A DNA stretch of 64,000 nt, from positions 7,780,157 to 7,844,156 of the forward strand of contig OZ234503.1 of assembly GCA_965153455.1 (NCBI GenBank), read 5' to 3'. Source of the DNA: Sphagnum compactum (taxonomy: Eukaryota; Bryophyta; Sphagnopsida; Sphagnales). Below, piece after piece: positions 24,111 through 36,799 of this stretch (the stretch's first letter is position 1; each line of letters begins with the position of its first letter). Under the pieces are notes generated by a model. It did no database searches and had not been told where the DNA came from. It saw nothing but the letters and a program-made list of their open reading frames with translations. A program made the position numbers and the translations under genes.

Positions 24111-26014
24111 ATCCCACAGCTGGGCACTCTCTTATATTGCTATTGCCCTTCAAGGCCCGTGCAAGCCATTGCTTGCCCATGGAAGGAGTTTTACATGACA
24201 TGTGGACTCTGGAGATATAGTTCCACTCTGCATTTGGAATTGCCCATTCTCCACAATTGGGCAAAAAAAATCAAACATGACATTTTATTAAAAAGTTTCA
24301 AGAAATGGGATGGGACTAATCAAGAACATTACAGAAGCATATTCTGGAAAGACTTGGAACAAAATCTAAGGGATAAGTCATAAAAATATGTGAAAAAATT
24401 GATAGTCATAAAATCCATTGAGTCCATTCCCAAAGATGTGATTTGAGTTGGTCCCCCAATTGATTTTATAATATTTGGATTGTGTTTGGAGCAACTAAAA
24501 GGCTTACAAATTGCGAGTGGTTTGAATAACCTTTCCCTTGACTCAATTCCAAGAACATTGAAGTTATTTTACCCATTTGGAATTGAACATTAATCTAAGC
24601 TCAAAACCTTGTCCCCACATCAAAAGTATTACCTACGTAATCCTCAAAGATGGGACCTCTCCCTTTTTTACCCACCTATCATAATATAAGCATGTTCATG
24701 CCACTATCCGAGTACTTTAGCAGCTTCAACACATATTTATCAATTCATCAATTAATTTTGAATTTTTCAGTTTGAAATATAGAATATTCTTGCAGATTCA
24801 ATATTTTCCTCCACAGAAAATATATATATTTGAAGAAAATAATAGTTATAAATTTCAAGATTTTTGAAAATAATATATTTAGTGTCAAAGTTGCCAAGGC
24901 AGTTGGGTGTACTTGTACTCACCAAATGGTCATAGGAACTGGTTTGTCATGTGCACTTATGTTAACATTCGCATAATGGTATCCATAAGGAAGACTAAAA
25001 ACAATATTTATCAATATACTAATTTGAGCATCGGAATTAAGGTTGTTATCTTGTGAGTGAGGGAATATAGAAACACAACTAGTTTGATAACTTAAAAACT
25101 TATGACAAAATATAATGGAAAATTGCATAAACATATCTACAAATGAGAATATTATTTCTATTTATAGAAAATATGAAATGCATTGACATGACAAGTGTGA
25201 CTTAATAAAGCAATAATAAATTAGATTTGTGCAGTGGAACCATTTTTTCTTTGGGGTGGGGAGTAATTTCCCCAATGTTTTGATGTAGCCAAGGTGCTGA
25301 TCATCCATAAGCTTATTTAACCAAATTTGAGTCTTAACCAAATGCAAGAGAGAAAATTAAACATCCTTATATATTTTTGGCTACCTACCTGAACCATGTA
25401 TATAAATTTGGTGATTTTTATTCATCTTTCTAAATTTTGGAGATTTTATTCAAAACATCATTGAATTTGTTGCAAAATAATTCCAAAATTTTGCAATCGT
25501 GTGAAATTTTGCACCCAAGAAGAATGGTTAGGCGAACATCTTCACAATAAAATAACTAAAATGATTACATAATGGAACTAAACAATCAAGGCAAGGGCTA
25601 AGTCATTACATATCATGTGTCCTATTTAGGCATTATTCCAACCTTTTTTAAGGCAAGATAAGTAGATATCTATTGACTCCATTTTGTTTTTGGTCAATGT
25701 TAATTTTTAATAAATCAACGACTAAAATACACACTTGAAATTTGAATTGTCGACTAAAAATATAGTTATGTTGTCAAACAAGCTTTGATAAAACCCCATT
25801 ACCACCTAACAAAATGGCAACTCACCATACCAAACTTGCCATGATCCTAGGCGAAATGGCCTACATAATATGTTATGGTTTGAAATTATATGTTCCACAT
25901 AAGAAATAACCTTTCGTAGGAGTTGTAACTTAAGTAACTTTTTGATAAATACTTATTGTTCAAAATTATCCTAAAAACCTTGATAATCATTTTTGATGGA
26001 TAGTGTAGATAAAT
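24111..26014. other. AT-rich intergenic DNA
   Basis: No gene recognised. An open stretch at 24006-24383 partly overlaps the MITE relative. Its last ~60 codons have no known motif. Confidence 0.5.
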
Positions 26015-26330
26015 AATTACAATAGAGAATGATTTTTCATATGGAAGTAAGTTGTGCTTCGTGACACGTGTGATAAACTTTGTGATTTCATCCATCACAT
26101 TGTAAAATATGTGGTGTTTGTTGTGGCATGTATTACATTATTCACAATAATTTGACATTAGCACAATATGTGTCATAAATTAATGTCAATTAATTGGAAT
26201 ATCAATCATGTAGTATGTGCAACATCAAGCATCACATATTTTACATTGTGATGGATGAAATCACAAAGTTTGCCTCTTGTATGTTGTGAGCCATGGCTTG
26301 ATAATGTAGGAAAAACTATGTTTTGTGATG
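26015..26330. mobile_element. CACTA-type MITE, second diverged copy, 316 bp
   Basis: Arms mirror each other: aaactttgtgatttcatcca on the left and its inverse tggatgaaatcacaaagttt on the right, flanked by further matching sequence. The left end (..ttacaatagagaatg) and right end (catcacaaaacatag in reverse complement) align to the CACTACAA(G)AGAATG ends of the 1576 element. Size is nearly identical. Terminal bases have decayed and no matching 3-bp flank remains. Confidence 0.7.
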
Positions 26331-28779
26331 GTCAATGTCACCCTTGAAATGCAAACTAAATTACATGTCATTATGGAATTTGTGGTCCTAGATATTTATA
26401 TGTGACACTTCATGACACAAGATGAAATCAATGAATCCTTATCACATAAAATTACCAATGTTGGGTTGGTATTTACCTTGGTTAGTTAAAAATGTTAGCT
26501 CTAATTCCGATTAATGAAAACCAAGTGAAATTTTGGATAAGAATTGGAACCAAGTTCTTGATTCCATTTACATTTAGAACTAGACTCAATGTTTTTGAAA
26601 AGAAATGATTTTGGATTAAAAAATTATAACCAAGGGTTAACCAAAAGGTAACTAGCAACTAACTATTGGTTCCAATCCAAGTTTTGCAACATTGGCTGAA
26701 ATTGGGGCAGATATTCAAAGCCCGAACCAAAATTTTCAGATACGTTTCAGTAAAAAAAAACCCAAAACTAGATTCCAAGTTCCATTTTTGTAGGGAATTG
26801 GAATTGTTTTAATTTTTTATACAATCAAAGCCTTCCTCTTCACAAAACTCAAGAATTGCCCAACATTAAAATTGCCTCCTTTTTAACAATAAATTTAACA
26901 ACAAACAATTCTCAAGATCTTAAATTTATAATTGGTGAAATTTAAGACCTTTTTTTCCTTTTCCGATCACCTTCCATTCATTCTACATGGAAGGTTGGTC
27001 AAAAGAACCAAAAAAAATGGTTCACCCTTTCAAAAGGTTAGGGAGGTTGGAGGAAAAGAAAGGAATTGTCCACATATTCCATAGGAGAATGTGGTTGGAG
27101 GAAAAAAAAAACTACTTACTCACTCATTTCAAAGGAGGAGATTGGAGGGAAAGAAATAACAATAATCTATTCACTCGTAACAAAGGAGAAGAAGTAGGAG
27201 CAAAATAATAATAATTCACAATCCACCCATTGCAAAGGAGTGGAAAAAATGATTCACCAATTGTAAAGGAGAAATAATTAACTCTGTCCATTTCAAATAA
27301 GAGGGAGATTGATAAACATGTACCTAAATTTATAAAAAGAAAAAAGAATGTACATAAGTAACTCCTAAGGGGACATAATATGATTATAGAATTCACACAC
27401 AAATAAACAAAACAATTCTTCAATTTCAAAAAAATTGAAACATGACATCGGTTTGTGTATCGATAAAATGATCATGATGATAAAAATTGTGATTAAGGAG
27501 CATAGTGTGGCTATTCTTTTCTTAGTGATCACCTTCAAACATGAGACAAACTAAGCAATCAATAAACCACCAAACTAGTGTAAAAGTGGAATTTTGGTGT
27601 TGTTGGCAAGGTTTTTTTGCTACATTATTGTTAGATACCAAATTTCATTTAAAATTGTTAGTACCATATGCATTGAATAAGTATAGTAGATCGGTTTTTT
27701 TTTATGTTGTCAAATTTAACATTGTAAGAAGCATGTAAATAACAATACAAACTATTGGTTTACCAGTTTGAAAATGATTTGGAATGATTATGTGGTTCTT
27801 CACAATACAAAGCACCCGATGGGCTATTCCTTTTTGAAAATGGCTTACATAACCAATATAATGGGGGCAATATGATTGCCCCAACTTTTTTAATATAACC
27901 TTTAAAGAGGTATGTTATTTGGTGAATGGCAAAGGTTTAATAAGGCAAGATGAAGACAATTGAATAGTTAAGCAGGATGTAGACATTTGATTGGTGCACA
28001 TGATTTAAACCTTTGATCAATTTGATTTTCAAATTATTTTTGGAAGGTAAGGATTTAAAATGTAGTTCTGGATGAAGGTTGAAATTTGTTTTTTTTACAC
28101 ATAGAGTTAAACTTAAAGAGTTGTTGGAGATAGAATAGAGATACAGTATGAAGTTTAGAGTTTTGTTGGACTCTGAACCATAGATTTTTCATGTTTTTCA
28201 TTTTTGATTTCTACATTTTTATAGATGTTTAATATGTTCAATTCTGAGTAAAGAGAGTAGTAGAAAATCGATTATGAAATAATGAATACACTTTGGAACT
28301 ATTGTGTTTTCTAAATGAATACCTAAACTCTATTCATAGATTTTGTTTCTTCAGGATAATTCAGAATCTAGGAAATAATGGAACAATAATTGTAATAAAA
28401 GAAATGTGTGAATATAGTCTATAAATGATTTTGAATGAGTTGAAATATCATATTATAAATGTTGAAAATATTATTGAAAGTATAATTTGTAATGTTTTAA
28501 AATAGGCAAAGAACAATTTGGATGTAGAATCTATGCCTAGCATTTGGTGATCATCTTGGGGACAATTTTTTTTTAAAAGCAAAAAAGAGGAAATATTGTT
28601 TTTGAAGTTCTTGATTTCCAATTTTTTTGGAAGTAAAAGATGAAGGTCTAAGTGGTAAAGGTTATAAGGACTTAAGTTGGAAGTATACAAGAGTTGAAAG
28701 GAATTAAAATTAATGGAACAATATGAATTGGATGGTTACTTGAAGTTTGCAGAGGCAAATGGATTAAAAAATTAGGCAC
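26331..28779. other. Intergenic DNA, may include the leader of the plus-strand retrotransposon
   Basis: No gene recognised apart from the minisatellite at 26975-27310. The stretch next to 28780 would be where a 5' LTR and primer-binding site of the adjacent Ty3/gypsy element should lie. I could not recognise either. Confidence 0.45.
26975..27310. repeat. Degenerate ~50-bp minisatellite, about seven units
   Basis: Anchors resembling cactcatttcaaaggaggag and gattggagg recur at about 27025, 27074, 27122, 27172, 27224, 27257 and 27287. The first five are 48-52 bp apart and the last ones shorter. The 73-codon open frame over it (26987-27208) is a by-product of this purine-rich repeat. Confidence 0.6.
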
Positions 28780-29427
28780 CAAAACATGAATTCAAATCGA
28801 GATGCAAACCAAGAAGTGTATGAAACACTGAACATGGGTATAATTTTGGAACCAAGAAGTTTACAAACAATAGAACAACCCATAGGACATCGAGTGTCTT
28901 TAGTTAAAGTTAGAGCAATAAAAGTAGTGTGGATAAAGGGTCCGCAGAAACGCCCTGTTTATAGAAAGTAATCTCCAATGAAAGGATCAAATCTAATGTA
29001 CACCAAAGAGAAGGGTTATCCATGTTTCCCAAGCACCATCAACAGTTCAAGAACATTGGGAAGAATCCAAGGGACAAATTGTTAACAATGGACCCTAGAA
29101 AATTTTCAAGTCCAAAATCGGTGAATATTCAAAAGAGTGATTACAATAAGGGCACCATTTGTGTACTAGGCAACATCGCTGAAGTATCATGAGCAAGTAA
29201 AAGATTGGGACATGGAAAATAACTATGATTTCGACATTTCAGAACGGGGAGATGCAAATTACCCAAGATTTTTATATGATGATGCATAGGTGAATGTTCT
29301 AGAGGAGGCACTACCACTTCAAACAAACCACAAAAGCAAAGGAATCAGAAGAGAAAAAAGGAATCTAAAACGTAGAAGTTATGATTTTATGGATTCAACC
29401 AGGTTGGTTCAAAAAAATTCTAAAATT

Positions 29428-29469
29428 TGTGCTTATTGTAGAATTAGAAGACATGTCATCATAGGGTGT
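29428..29469 (+). pseudogene. Gag CCHC zinc knuckle (retrotransposon relic)
   Basis: The peptide CAYCRIRRHVIIGC has exact C-x2-C-x4-H-x4-C spacing. It sits in an open segment from 29290 to 29475 after a basic stretch (KRNLKRRSYDFMDSTR). Such knuckles bind nucleic acid in Gag. Confidence 0.75.
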
Positions 29470-30163
29470 CCATAGATTATGTCCACAAAATGAAATGAAG
29501 GATGGATTTGTTAAACATGTGGGGCAATAAATGTTGGATGAAGCCTTTGTAGAACAACCATAGTAGAAATAATAGATTCAAAATAATATAGAAGAAAGGA
29601 TGCAAGAAATTGTTTTGGGTGAAGGACAATTTGTACAAAACAAACAAAGGATATGTAATTCTCCTAATGTGAATAAAGTAGAACCATTTTTTATAAAACT
29701 AGATTTTACACCATAGAGAGTATAGACGAATGTTATACAATTGAAAGTTAGATCATCTAAAGAGTTAACATTATCACCAAGAATGCCTAGAATGATGAGC
29801 GAGATACCTTAGATGCCAATCATTGTTTCAAAAGAACAATACATTAAATGTATGATGCCAAAGACATTTGTAGTGGCTTGTAAGTTTAAACAAAAGTTTG
29901 AACCATCAAGAAGAAGAAAACAAACTTAAAGTGTTCAAGGCACATACTAAGTACTAGTGAGTACTCAACTTGGATGAAGTATAGACCAAACTTCTAGAAT
30001 TCCAACTAAGGTAACAATGTTGATTTCAAAACCTCAAATAGTTTACAACTTGCGCCAATTATGCAACACAAATAAACAAATATATGGGATGGCGACCATC
30101 AATTCCAATGAATTGTGAGGGGTAGAAAATCAAATTGGTGGTGACTTTTCAAGCAAGGTTCTA

Positions 30164-30930
30164 GTGGTGAGGCCATGCCAATTAACTTTGAAATATCCAT
30201 ATTGCAAGAAAGATGCAAATTTAGATGTTCATGTGAAGGTATTCAATGCGGTTGTAAAAGAAAATGGAGAAACACCTGAGGAGTACTCATCAATGTATTT
30301 AATTATACATTGTGAGAGACTATCATATTGGTGTCATAATTACATGTTATAATTTCTTGACTATAATTTTTTTGAGTTGATAGAAGTGTTTTGTAAACTT
30401 CATCACAAGACCCAAAATGATGAACATATTTACATGGAGTTCAAAAATATCAAACATGGAAAAATTGAGCAAGTCGAGGTGTATTATGAACGCATATAAA
30501 AGTTGGCTCATGGATTGCAAACATCAACCACAGACAATTTTTTCACCATCGTGTTTTGGGTGGATTACAATCCTATCCAAGTCTTACAACTACAAGAATG
30601 AAGTGGAAAGCATTACAATTGCATAAGGAAGCAACTATGTTGTGTGAAAAAAGAATGACACTTATAAAAACCCAAATTACACTATAAGTACCATAGATTA
30701 GCAAAACTATAGCAACATCGAAACCACAAATGGAAGTAGGAAAAAGTTGTAAACGCTACACAAATTTTGGTCAAAATAATCACAATGTAAACATGTGCAA
30801 AGTGAAAAAGGAGGAGCCAACTATAACAATGACAAAGGTTACTAATCATAATCAAAATGTTCAAAAGAATGGATCTCATGCATGTCATATCTATGGTTTG
30901 AATGGACACAAGATGATAGACTAACCAAAA
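30164..30930 (+). pseudogene. Gag core and decayed zinc knuckles of the plus-strand Ty3/gypsy element
   Basis: The first segment reads KYPYCKKDANLDVHVKVFNA and then NGETPEEYS and WCHNYML, a typical plant retrotransposon gag core. A frameshift follows and the next segment carries ATMLCE-like and KQVEVYYER-like remnants. Two knuckle relics follow. In NNHNVNMC the leading cysteines are lost. In HACHIYGLNGHKMID the second cysteine is Tyr and the last is replaced by a stop. Confidence 0.75.
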
Positions 30931-31430
30931 TTTGCAAAGATGCAAAATATGTCCCAAGGAAAATATATATCAACCTCAGATGGAAATGTAGCAGCTAATG
31001 TTAAAACAATCATCGTAGAAGTGAATGTACTGCATGTATATGTTGTTACTAGAAGTAGGATCATAGATGAACAAGTGTTGCAAGAGAAAGAACCAAGAAA
31101 GAACAAAACTATTGCATACATGGAGAAAGAGGATAATTTTTTAAAAACCATGGTAGACACCATACAACAATTATAGATGGGACAAACCAAAAGTGAAGGC
31201 CTTTCTACATCAATGGAAAGATGGAACACAACATGGCCTCGTATGTTAGACACTACACCTTCTTTAGAAACTCCCAAACCTTCGGAATCTATAGTCACAC
31301 AAATTAAGCTATATTGGTAGAAAACAAAATTTAGGATATCAATAGACAAATGTTGGAAACTAGTTGTAATTTGAACTTGGAGCAATTACTAAAGATGGCT
31401 CCTAAGTTGAAAAGATATTTATGGTAGAAA

Positions 31431-31829
31431 ATGAAACTAGATAAACCACAGAATGTAACAAAAGTGTTCATAGAAAAAATAGTACCATTTGTAGTACTAG
31501 AAGTTGCAACAATAGTTGTAGTTATTGATAACATTATGGTGGTTATTCAGACACAAATTGGGAAAAATATTGTAAAGGATGTTTTGTTAGATGGTGGATG
31601 CGATGTTAACATCATTACAAAGCAATTAATATTGAGGTTGGGGTTGCCAAAGCCTAAACTCACACCATACAATCTAAGGATGGCATATCAGACCACTACA
31701 AAACCAATGGGATTGATTTGTGATTTGAAGATATATGTTCATAGCATACCCTATATTACTATGTTTATTGTGTTACAAAATAATGTACTAAACATTAATT
31801 ATTTCATGTTGTTAGGGAGCCATGGTTGA
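31431..31829 (+). pseudogene. Aspartic protease segment of the plus-strand Ty3/gypsy element
   Basis: The frame contains VKDVLLDGGCDVNIITKQL, the flap-less plant retropepsin core in which D-G-G stands in for D-S/T-G. LRLGLPKPKLTPYNLRMA follows and then LQNNVLNINYFMLLG. The frame ends just before the expected downstream part, which continues in another frame (about 31816-31990). Confidence 0.8.
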
Positions 31830-32566
31830 AGGATGCCATAGTAACACATGATTGGGGAAACAACACAGTGAACATTCAAGGGAATGGAATGATCATAATA
31901 ATAATAATGATTAAGCAAATGGGAGCAAATGTGAAAAGACCATAAGTGTTGTTATGCTACAATTACCAAAATGGTATCACCAATGAGGCGGAGGATATCA
32001 TATTTGCTATAGAACCATAAATATTTTTTCTATAGGCACTATTAATTTATTAAATACATTTAAATATGTAAGAATTACCATAGAAATATTAAAGCCAAAA
32101 ATTACAATACAAAACTAAGTACTACATAATTTATGTTTCGGTAAATGGTGAGACAACAAATAGATCTAAGCCAATAGTTGCTTTAGAAAAAACTCTAACC
32201 AAATTCGTACTACAAACATCAGCCAAAGAATGTTCAAATAAATGAAACCTTGGCAAAGGTCAAGGCCCAAAAGTTGCAGATAGCTGGCTAGACATTAATA
32301 GAAGAATAACAATTAACAAAAGTCAATTTGGGGACTAAAGAAGAACCTCAACTGGTGAAGGTGATTTTTCAATTACAACTAGAGAAGGTACTAGAGTTGG
32401 GGGAACTTTTTTGAAAGTACAAGGATGTCTTTGCATAGACATACAAAGTTTTGAACCCATCTCACCAAAGTTCATTCAACATAGAATTGAATTGGATACA
32501 ACCATACCACCAGCACATCAGGCTAGGTATATGTTAAATGCAAATTATGTTACCATAGTGAAACAA

Positions 32567-33345
32567 GAGGGTGTAGTCACAATCCAATGAACCAAAAAGG
32601 GTGTCGGATTGTAAAAAAGAAATCAAAATTGGATAAATATTTATGTTTTGCCATTTAAAACCATGGCAATCATACGAAGTTTTTTCATTCGTATGAATGT
32701 CAAGGAATTCAACCAAAAATTCATTTGATGAAATTTTTAATTTAAATGTTGATTTAGGACCTTCAAAAGTGAACACATATGGCATTAAACATGAGTCAAT
32801 TTTGCAATGGACTATCAAAAGGATTCATATAGTAAAAACATATTTGATGGAAAAACAATTAAAATGATAAAAACCTATTAACCACATTGGAAAAACATTC
32901 ATACCCAAAAAATGTGAAATTTTAAAACTTTAAAAATTCATAGAACTTTCCAAAATTGAACCTGAATTTTATAATTTTTAAAATCCTTGCCACATATAAA
33001 TGAAGTATAATCTACATGATATGTTAAGAAAAGTTGTGGCTTATTATAAAAGAAAACATAAAAATGTAAAAAATGAATTTTTGGTTATGATTTGAAATTG
33101 TTACCATTTTAATAAACATAACATTAAATTTACAAGGAATTAGAACACTTTCAAAAATTCGTATTTATTCAAAAATGATAAACAAAAAAATGTCACGTAA
33201 TGTGACTACTATAAGCATTTATTATAAAAAAATTACAAAAACATTGTTCCAAAATTCATTCATATGAAATAAAAAATTGGGAAAACAGACATGTATAGTC
33301 CTTTTCCAAAGTAATCATGTTGGCTCATTATAATTCATTTACACC
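32567..33345. mobile_element. ~780-bp insertion inside the RT region
   Basis: RT similarity runs to a VKQ-like codon stretch (near 32566) and resumes at FDKLLTLSFIQPVEEA (about 33346-33398). The inserted DNA is AT-rich and non-coding. Its ends (agggtgtag on the left, ctaggtgta as the reverse complement of the right) form a weak inverted repeat, so a small DNA transposon is possible but unproven. Confidence 0.55.
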
Positions 33346-33399
33346 TAGGACATTTGATAAACTATTAACATTAAGTTTCATACAACCTGTGGAGGAGGC

Positions 33400-33650
33400 T
33401 CCTAAGGGGGGACACTTATGTAAAGTTTGGGATCTCCATGCACTAAACAATTGTTTTTAGGGGGGGTATTAGATAAATTTCCAACCTATTTTTTAATACC
33501 CTATTATTATCTAATATATTCATATTAAAGCCACCTTAAATTAATTATAATCCATTCTTTCAAATTATTACATACCTTATATTATAATTCAATTGATTAT
33601 TTGAATAAAATGTACCCTATTTTTAATTAATTCATTCATAATTTTTACCC
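33400..33650 (+). repeat. ~250-bp interspersed repeat inserted in RT (copy of 6191-6442)
   Basis: The sequence matches the minus strand of 6191-6442 throughout. It replaces about 28 codons of RT between FIQPVEEA and TKKDPFLLPF, so its arrival came with a small deletion. An internal inverted repeat is formed by ggtattagata and ttatctaata. Confidence 0.75.
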
Positions 33651-34260
33651 AACAACAAAGAAGGATCCATTTCTATTACCATTCATAAATGAGGTACTAA
33701 ATATAGTGGTAGGATGTGAGGCATATTCATTTTTGGATGGATATTATGGGTATCATCATATATCCATAGCTCCAAAAGAAATATTCAACATTTGTCACAA
33801 ATTAGGGAGTTGTGATGTCTTTTGGAGGTAAAAATGGACTTGCAACATTTCAAAGAGTTGTTTCAAAATCATTTAGAGAATATTTGGACAATTTCATGAA
33901 GATATTTCTAGATGATTTCATAGTTATAGTGACATGGAAACTCATTTGTAAAAGCTCATATTATGCTTTCAAAAGTGCAAGAAATACAACATTAGTTTAA
34001 ACCTAAAAGAATGCACCTTCATGTTATTTTCTAGAGTGATTCTTGGATTTAATGTTTCAAAAGAGGGTAAGCTACTTAATCCAATGCAATGAAAATACAT
34101 GCATGTACCACAAAATTCACTACAAATTCAAGTATTCAATGGCATGGCATAATTTTATAGATGTTTTATCAAGAATTTTACAATCATTATGGCTCCAATT
34201 ACTAAGATCACAAGCAAAATAAAAAGTTTTCTATGGACATAGGATTGTTAGAAAGTTTTT
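33650..34260 (+). pseudogene. Reverse transcriptase catalytic region, plus-strand Ty3/gypsy element
   Basis: The region reads KKDPFLLPFINEVLN, EAYSFLDGYYGYHHISIAP, then (after a frameshift) ATFQRVVSKSFREYLDNFM and the catalytic box FLDD at 33905-33916 (Tyr replaced by Phe, common in this lineage). Further along come LGFNVSKEGKL and VFNGMA, FYRCFIKNFTIIMAPITK. Stops and shifts make it non-functional. Confidence 0.85.
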
Positions 34261-36129
34261 TATAACATCTAATTGCATGCAAGTATAATCATTATGGACA
34301 CGATTTCTCATGACAATTTAAAATGATATCTTTAAAGAGGCCATGATACCAAAAAACATGATCAAAAGACAACTTTAGTTTATTTTGCCAGCTATTACAA
34401 AGAAACAAATGAATCATCTTCATCAAATAATCCACCACCACCAAAACAGAGTTTTATAAACTAGAAATTGAAAGGATCTATGATAGAGTCCATGGAGATT
34501 AAAGAATGCAAGATGCAAGGATTAGTAGTGGCTAAAAAAACCCATGTGGGTCATGATGAGGATTTTTTGTTCACAAACAATTATCAAATGACTCAACAAA
34601 CTCCTTCACATACTTCCAAAATTATGGCCATTATCAATCTTCAAATATTAACTCCATGGTCTTGTTGAATCTAAAATGTTGTGCAACCAATGTGTCATGC
34701 ATGTCTTAGAGAACTTGGAATTAAATAGGACCATTAGGTATATATAAAAACCCATAACAATATAGAACCCTCTTGGAATTCAAACTTATCACGATCATTT
34801 GAAAAACTCCAAATTTGATTTCAATTCCTCAATTGGCCAATAGCAAAAAGATATTTTCCAAATTTTCACAAATTTGACAAAGAAAGGCTTTGTCATGAAG
34901 AGTTATCATAAATGCTTGAAATCAAAAGTCTTTAGGCTCAAGAATAACATCACATTGTTGGTTGTAGGTTGCATTTCCTTCTTAAGGTGCAAAATATGAA
35001 ATAATACATGAAAATGGATTGTGCATCAATGTGAAGTTTGAACTTAAAGTTTAACGTGATTTTAATCCACTTACATCGATGGATATGTCCATGTAGATAA
35101 ATGATTTCATATGGATGAATGTCATTTTTGCATGGATGAATTTCATTTATGATTTGGATTAAATACATAATTCATTGGATGAAATTCATCCATGATTGGA
35201 AGATAAATAAATTCAAAATTATTTATGTCCATCCTCATTGGTTGTTCACATATTAATATCTCAAACTTGAATTTCATTTAATAATGATGGATAATGAAAT
35301 TATGATAATAGGGGAAAATATGATGATGGGACCAAAATGATTAAAATTTTTTTTTTAAGAAATAATTTTCATGAACAATGTTAAACAATTTTTAAAATAT
35401 TTTCATGGAATGAGTGTCCCCCGCCACCCCAGCCTAATTGTTATTAACAACATTACATACTTACTTCATGGAAAATCAGGGTGCTTTGAAAATTATTAAA
35501 AAAACCCCATGTCAACTATGATAATAGGTTGTTTGAAAAAACTAATTAAGCTACCTAAAATTGAATTTTATTTTATTTCAAAATCCCCTTATCATTAATG
35601 ATATTACATAGTTTTAAAATATTCAAAATATTCGAAACCCATTGTTGTCAACAACATTGGTTAAATTTGAAGAAAGTCATGGCACCCTTGATGAAGAATT
35701 TTTAAAAAAAAACCCCATTGTTGCCAATGACAATTATAAATAGGTTTGAAAGAAGTTTTGGCACCTTTAGAAAAGGGGGAAGAAAAAACTCAATGTTATC
35801 AACAACATTGGGTTAGTTTGCCTTTATATATATATAAAAACAATGACCATGGGGTGGATGTTAGCATAGTAATGGTAATATAGTTTAAGTATTTTTAAAA
35901 TGATGGCATTTAGAACCATAGCCATGAAATACACTAATGGAATTTACATTATATTATTCAACAAATGTTATATCATATATAATTAGATTGTGTGTCATGA
36001 ATTATGGTTAATTAAAATTATTTCATCCATAATAATTTAATGACAAAATAAATCATTCATCCATAGTGAGGATGAATGTTTACATTCATCCCCATGTTTG
36101 CTTATAAGTTTACTGGTCCAACATTCATT
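34261..36129. other. Sequence between two convergent retrotransposon relics
   Basis: No integrase, RNase H or LTR could be recognised. Several near-palindromic ccattgttgtcaacaacattgg-like blocks recur near 35640, 35715 and 35797. A perfect hairpin (ggatgaatgt / acattcatcc) lies near 36071-36092. Repeated tggatgaa words occur at 35080-35195. Confidence 0.5.
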
Positions 36130-36239
36130 TTGTAGTTAAATTCTTAGGTTTTACTTAATGTGTATAAAGGAAAAGACATTTTTCCATCTCAAGTTCCAAC
36201 TTTAGGCTCATGTGGTAGCTTGCCTTAATAAGACATTTC

Positions 36240-36750
36240 GTTTCCCTTGCACCCAAGATGATACATGATGACCAATTAGAATCTAAATGATCATAATGCC
36301 CATTGGACTTGATGTTGATTTAAAACATGTGCAATCATGAAATATTAAAGATTCTTGTGGTTTGAGTAGACTATGATCTTATGTTAATATCTTTCAAATA
36401 CATTGCATGCCTCCTCAAAGACATTCACAATCACCAAAATCCTTTGTCATGAATTTTATAGTTAATCTCAACAAAAGGAAACTTACAGGAACAAAAGTTG
36501 ATAGGATGAAGGAGATCATTTTCTTTAAATTGTGAGAGCACAACACCTAATGCAAAGTCATAAACATCCATTTATAAGATAAATAGTTTAGAAGGGTCTA
36601 TATGAATCAAGAGTGGTCGAGTTATCATAAAGGAAGCCTTCAAAGATTAGAAAATAGTTTCAATTTCAACTCCTCATGTGAAAGGTTGATTCATTAGAGT
36701 TAGACAAGTAAAAGAGGCCACTATCATCAAATAATGCATAATGAAATGCC
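36240..36750 (-). pseudogene. RNase H region of the minus-strand Ty3/gypsy element
   Basis: The minus strand reads LLIHIDPSKLFIL*MDVYDF and then ALGVVLSQFKENDLLHPINF. This is the Ty3-type RNase H core with the catalytic Asp of the TDASD motif replaced or shifted. The region then passes into ARVLNQHQVQWAL-like and GKP-like tether remnants. Confidence 0.75.
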
Positions 36751-36799
36751 AATAAAAGTTAGCAAATCCAAGAAAACATTGAACGTCATGAATAAAAGC

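Larger units (their letters stand above)
28780..34260 (+). mobile_element. Decayed Ty3/gypsy LTR retrotransposon body (gag, protease, RT)
   Basis: A single ancestral gag-pol frame can be followed left to right through many stops and frameshifts. It shows a CCHC zinc knuckle at 29428-29469, a gag core at about 30164-30640, two damaged CCHC knuckles (about 30745-30925), an aspartic protease at about 31560-31830 and reverse transcriptase from about 32400 to 34260. RT is interrupted at 32567-33345 and at 33400-33650. RNase H and integrase are not recognisable downstream, and I could not find flanking LTRs. The element is a fossil. Assignment is from recognised motifs of plant Ty3/gypsy polyproteins. 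Confidence 0.85.

Noticed and set aside
26456-26694. Possible 239-bp hAT-like element with CAATGTTG ends
   Set aside because: Only about 8 bp are inverted and the 8-bp flanks (aaaattac and gctgaaat) do not match.
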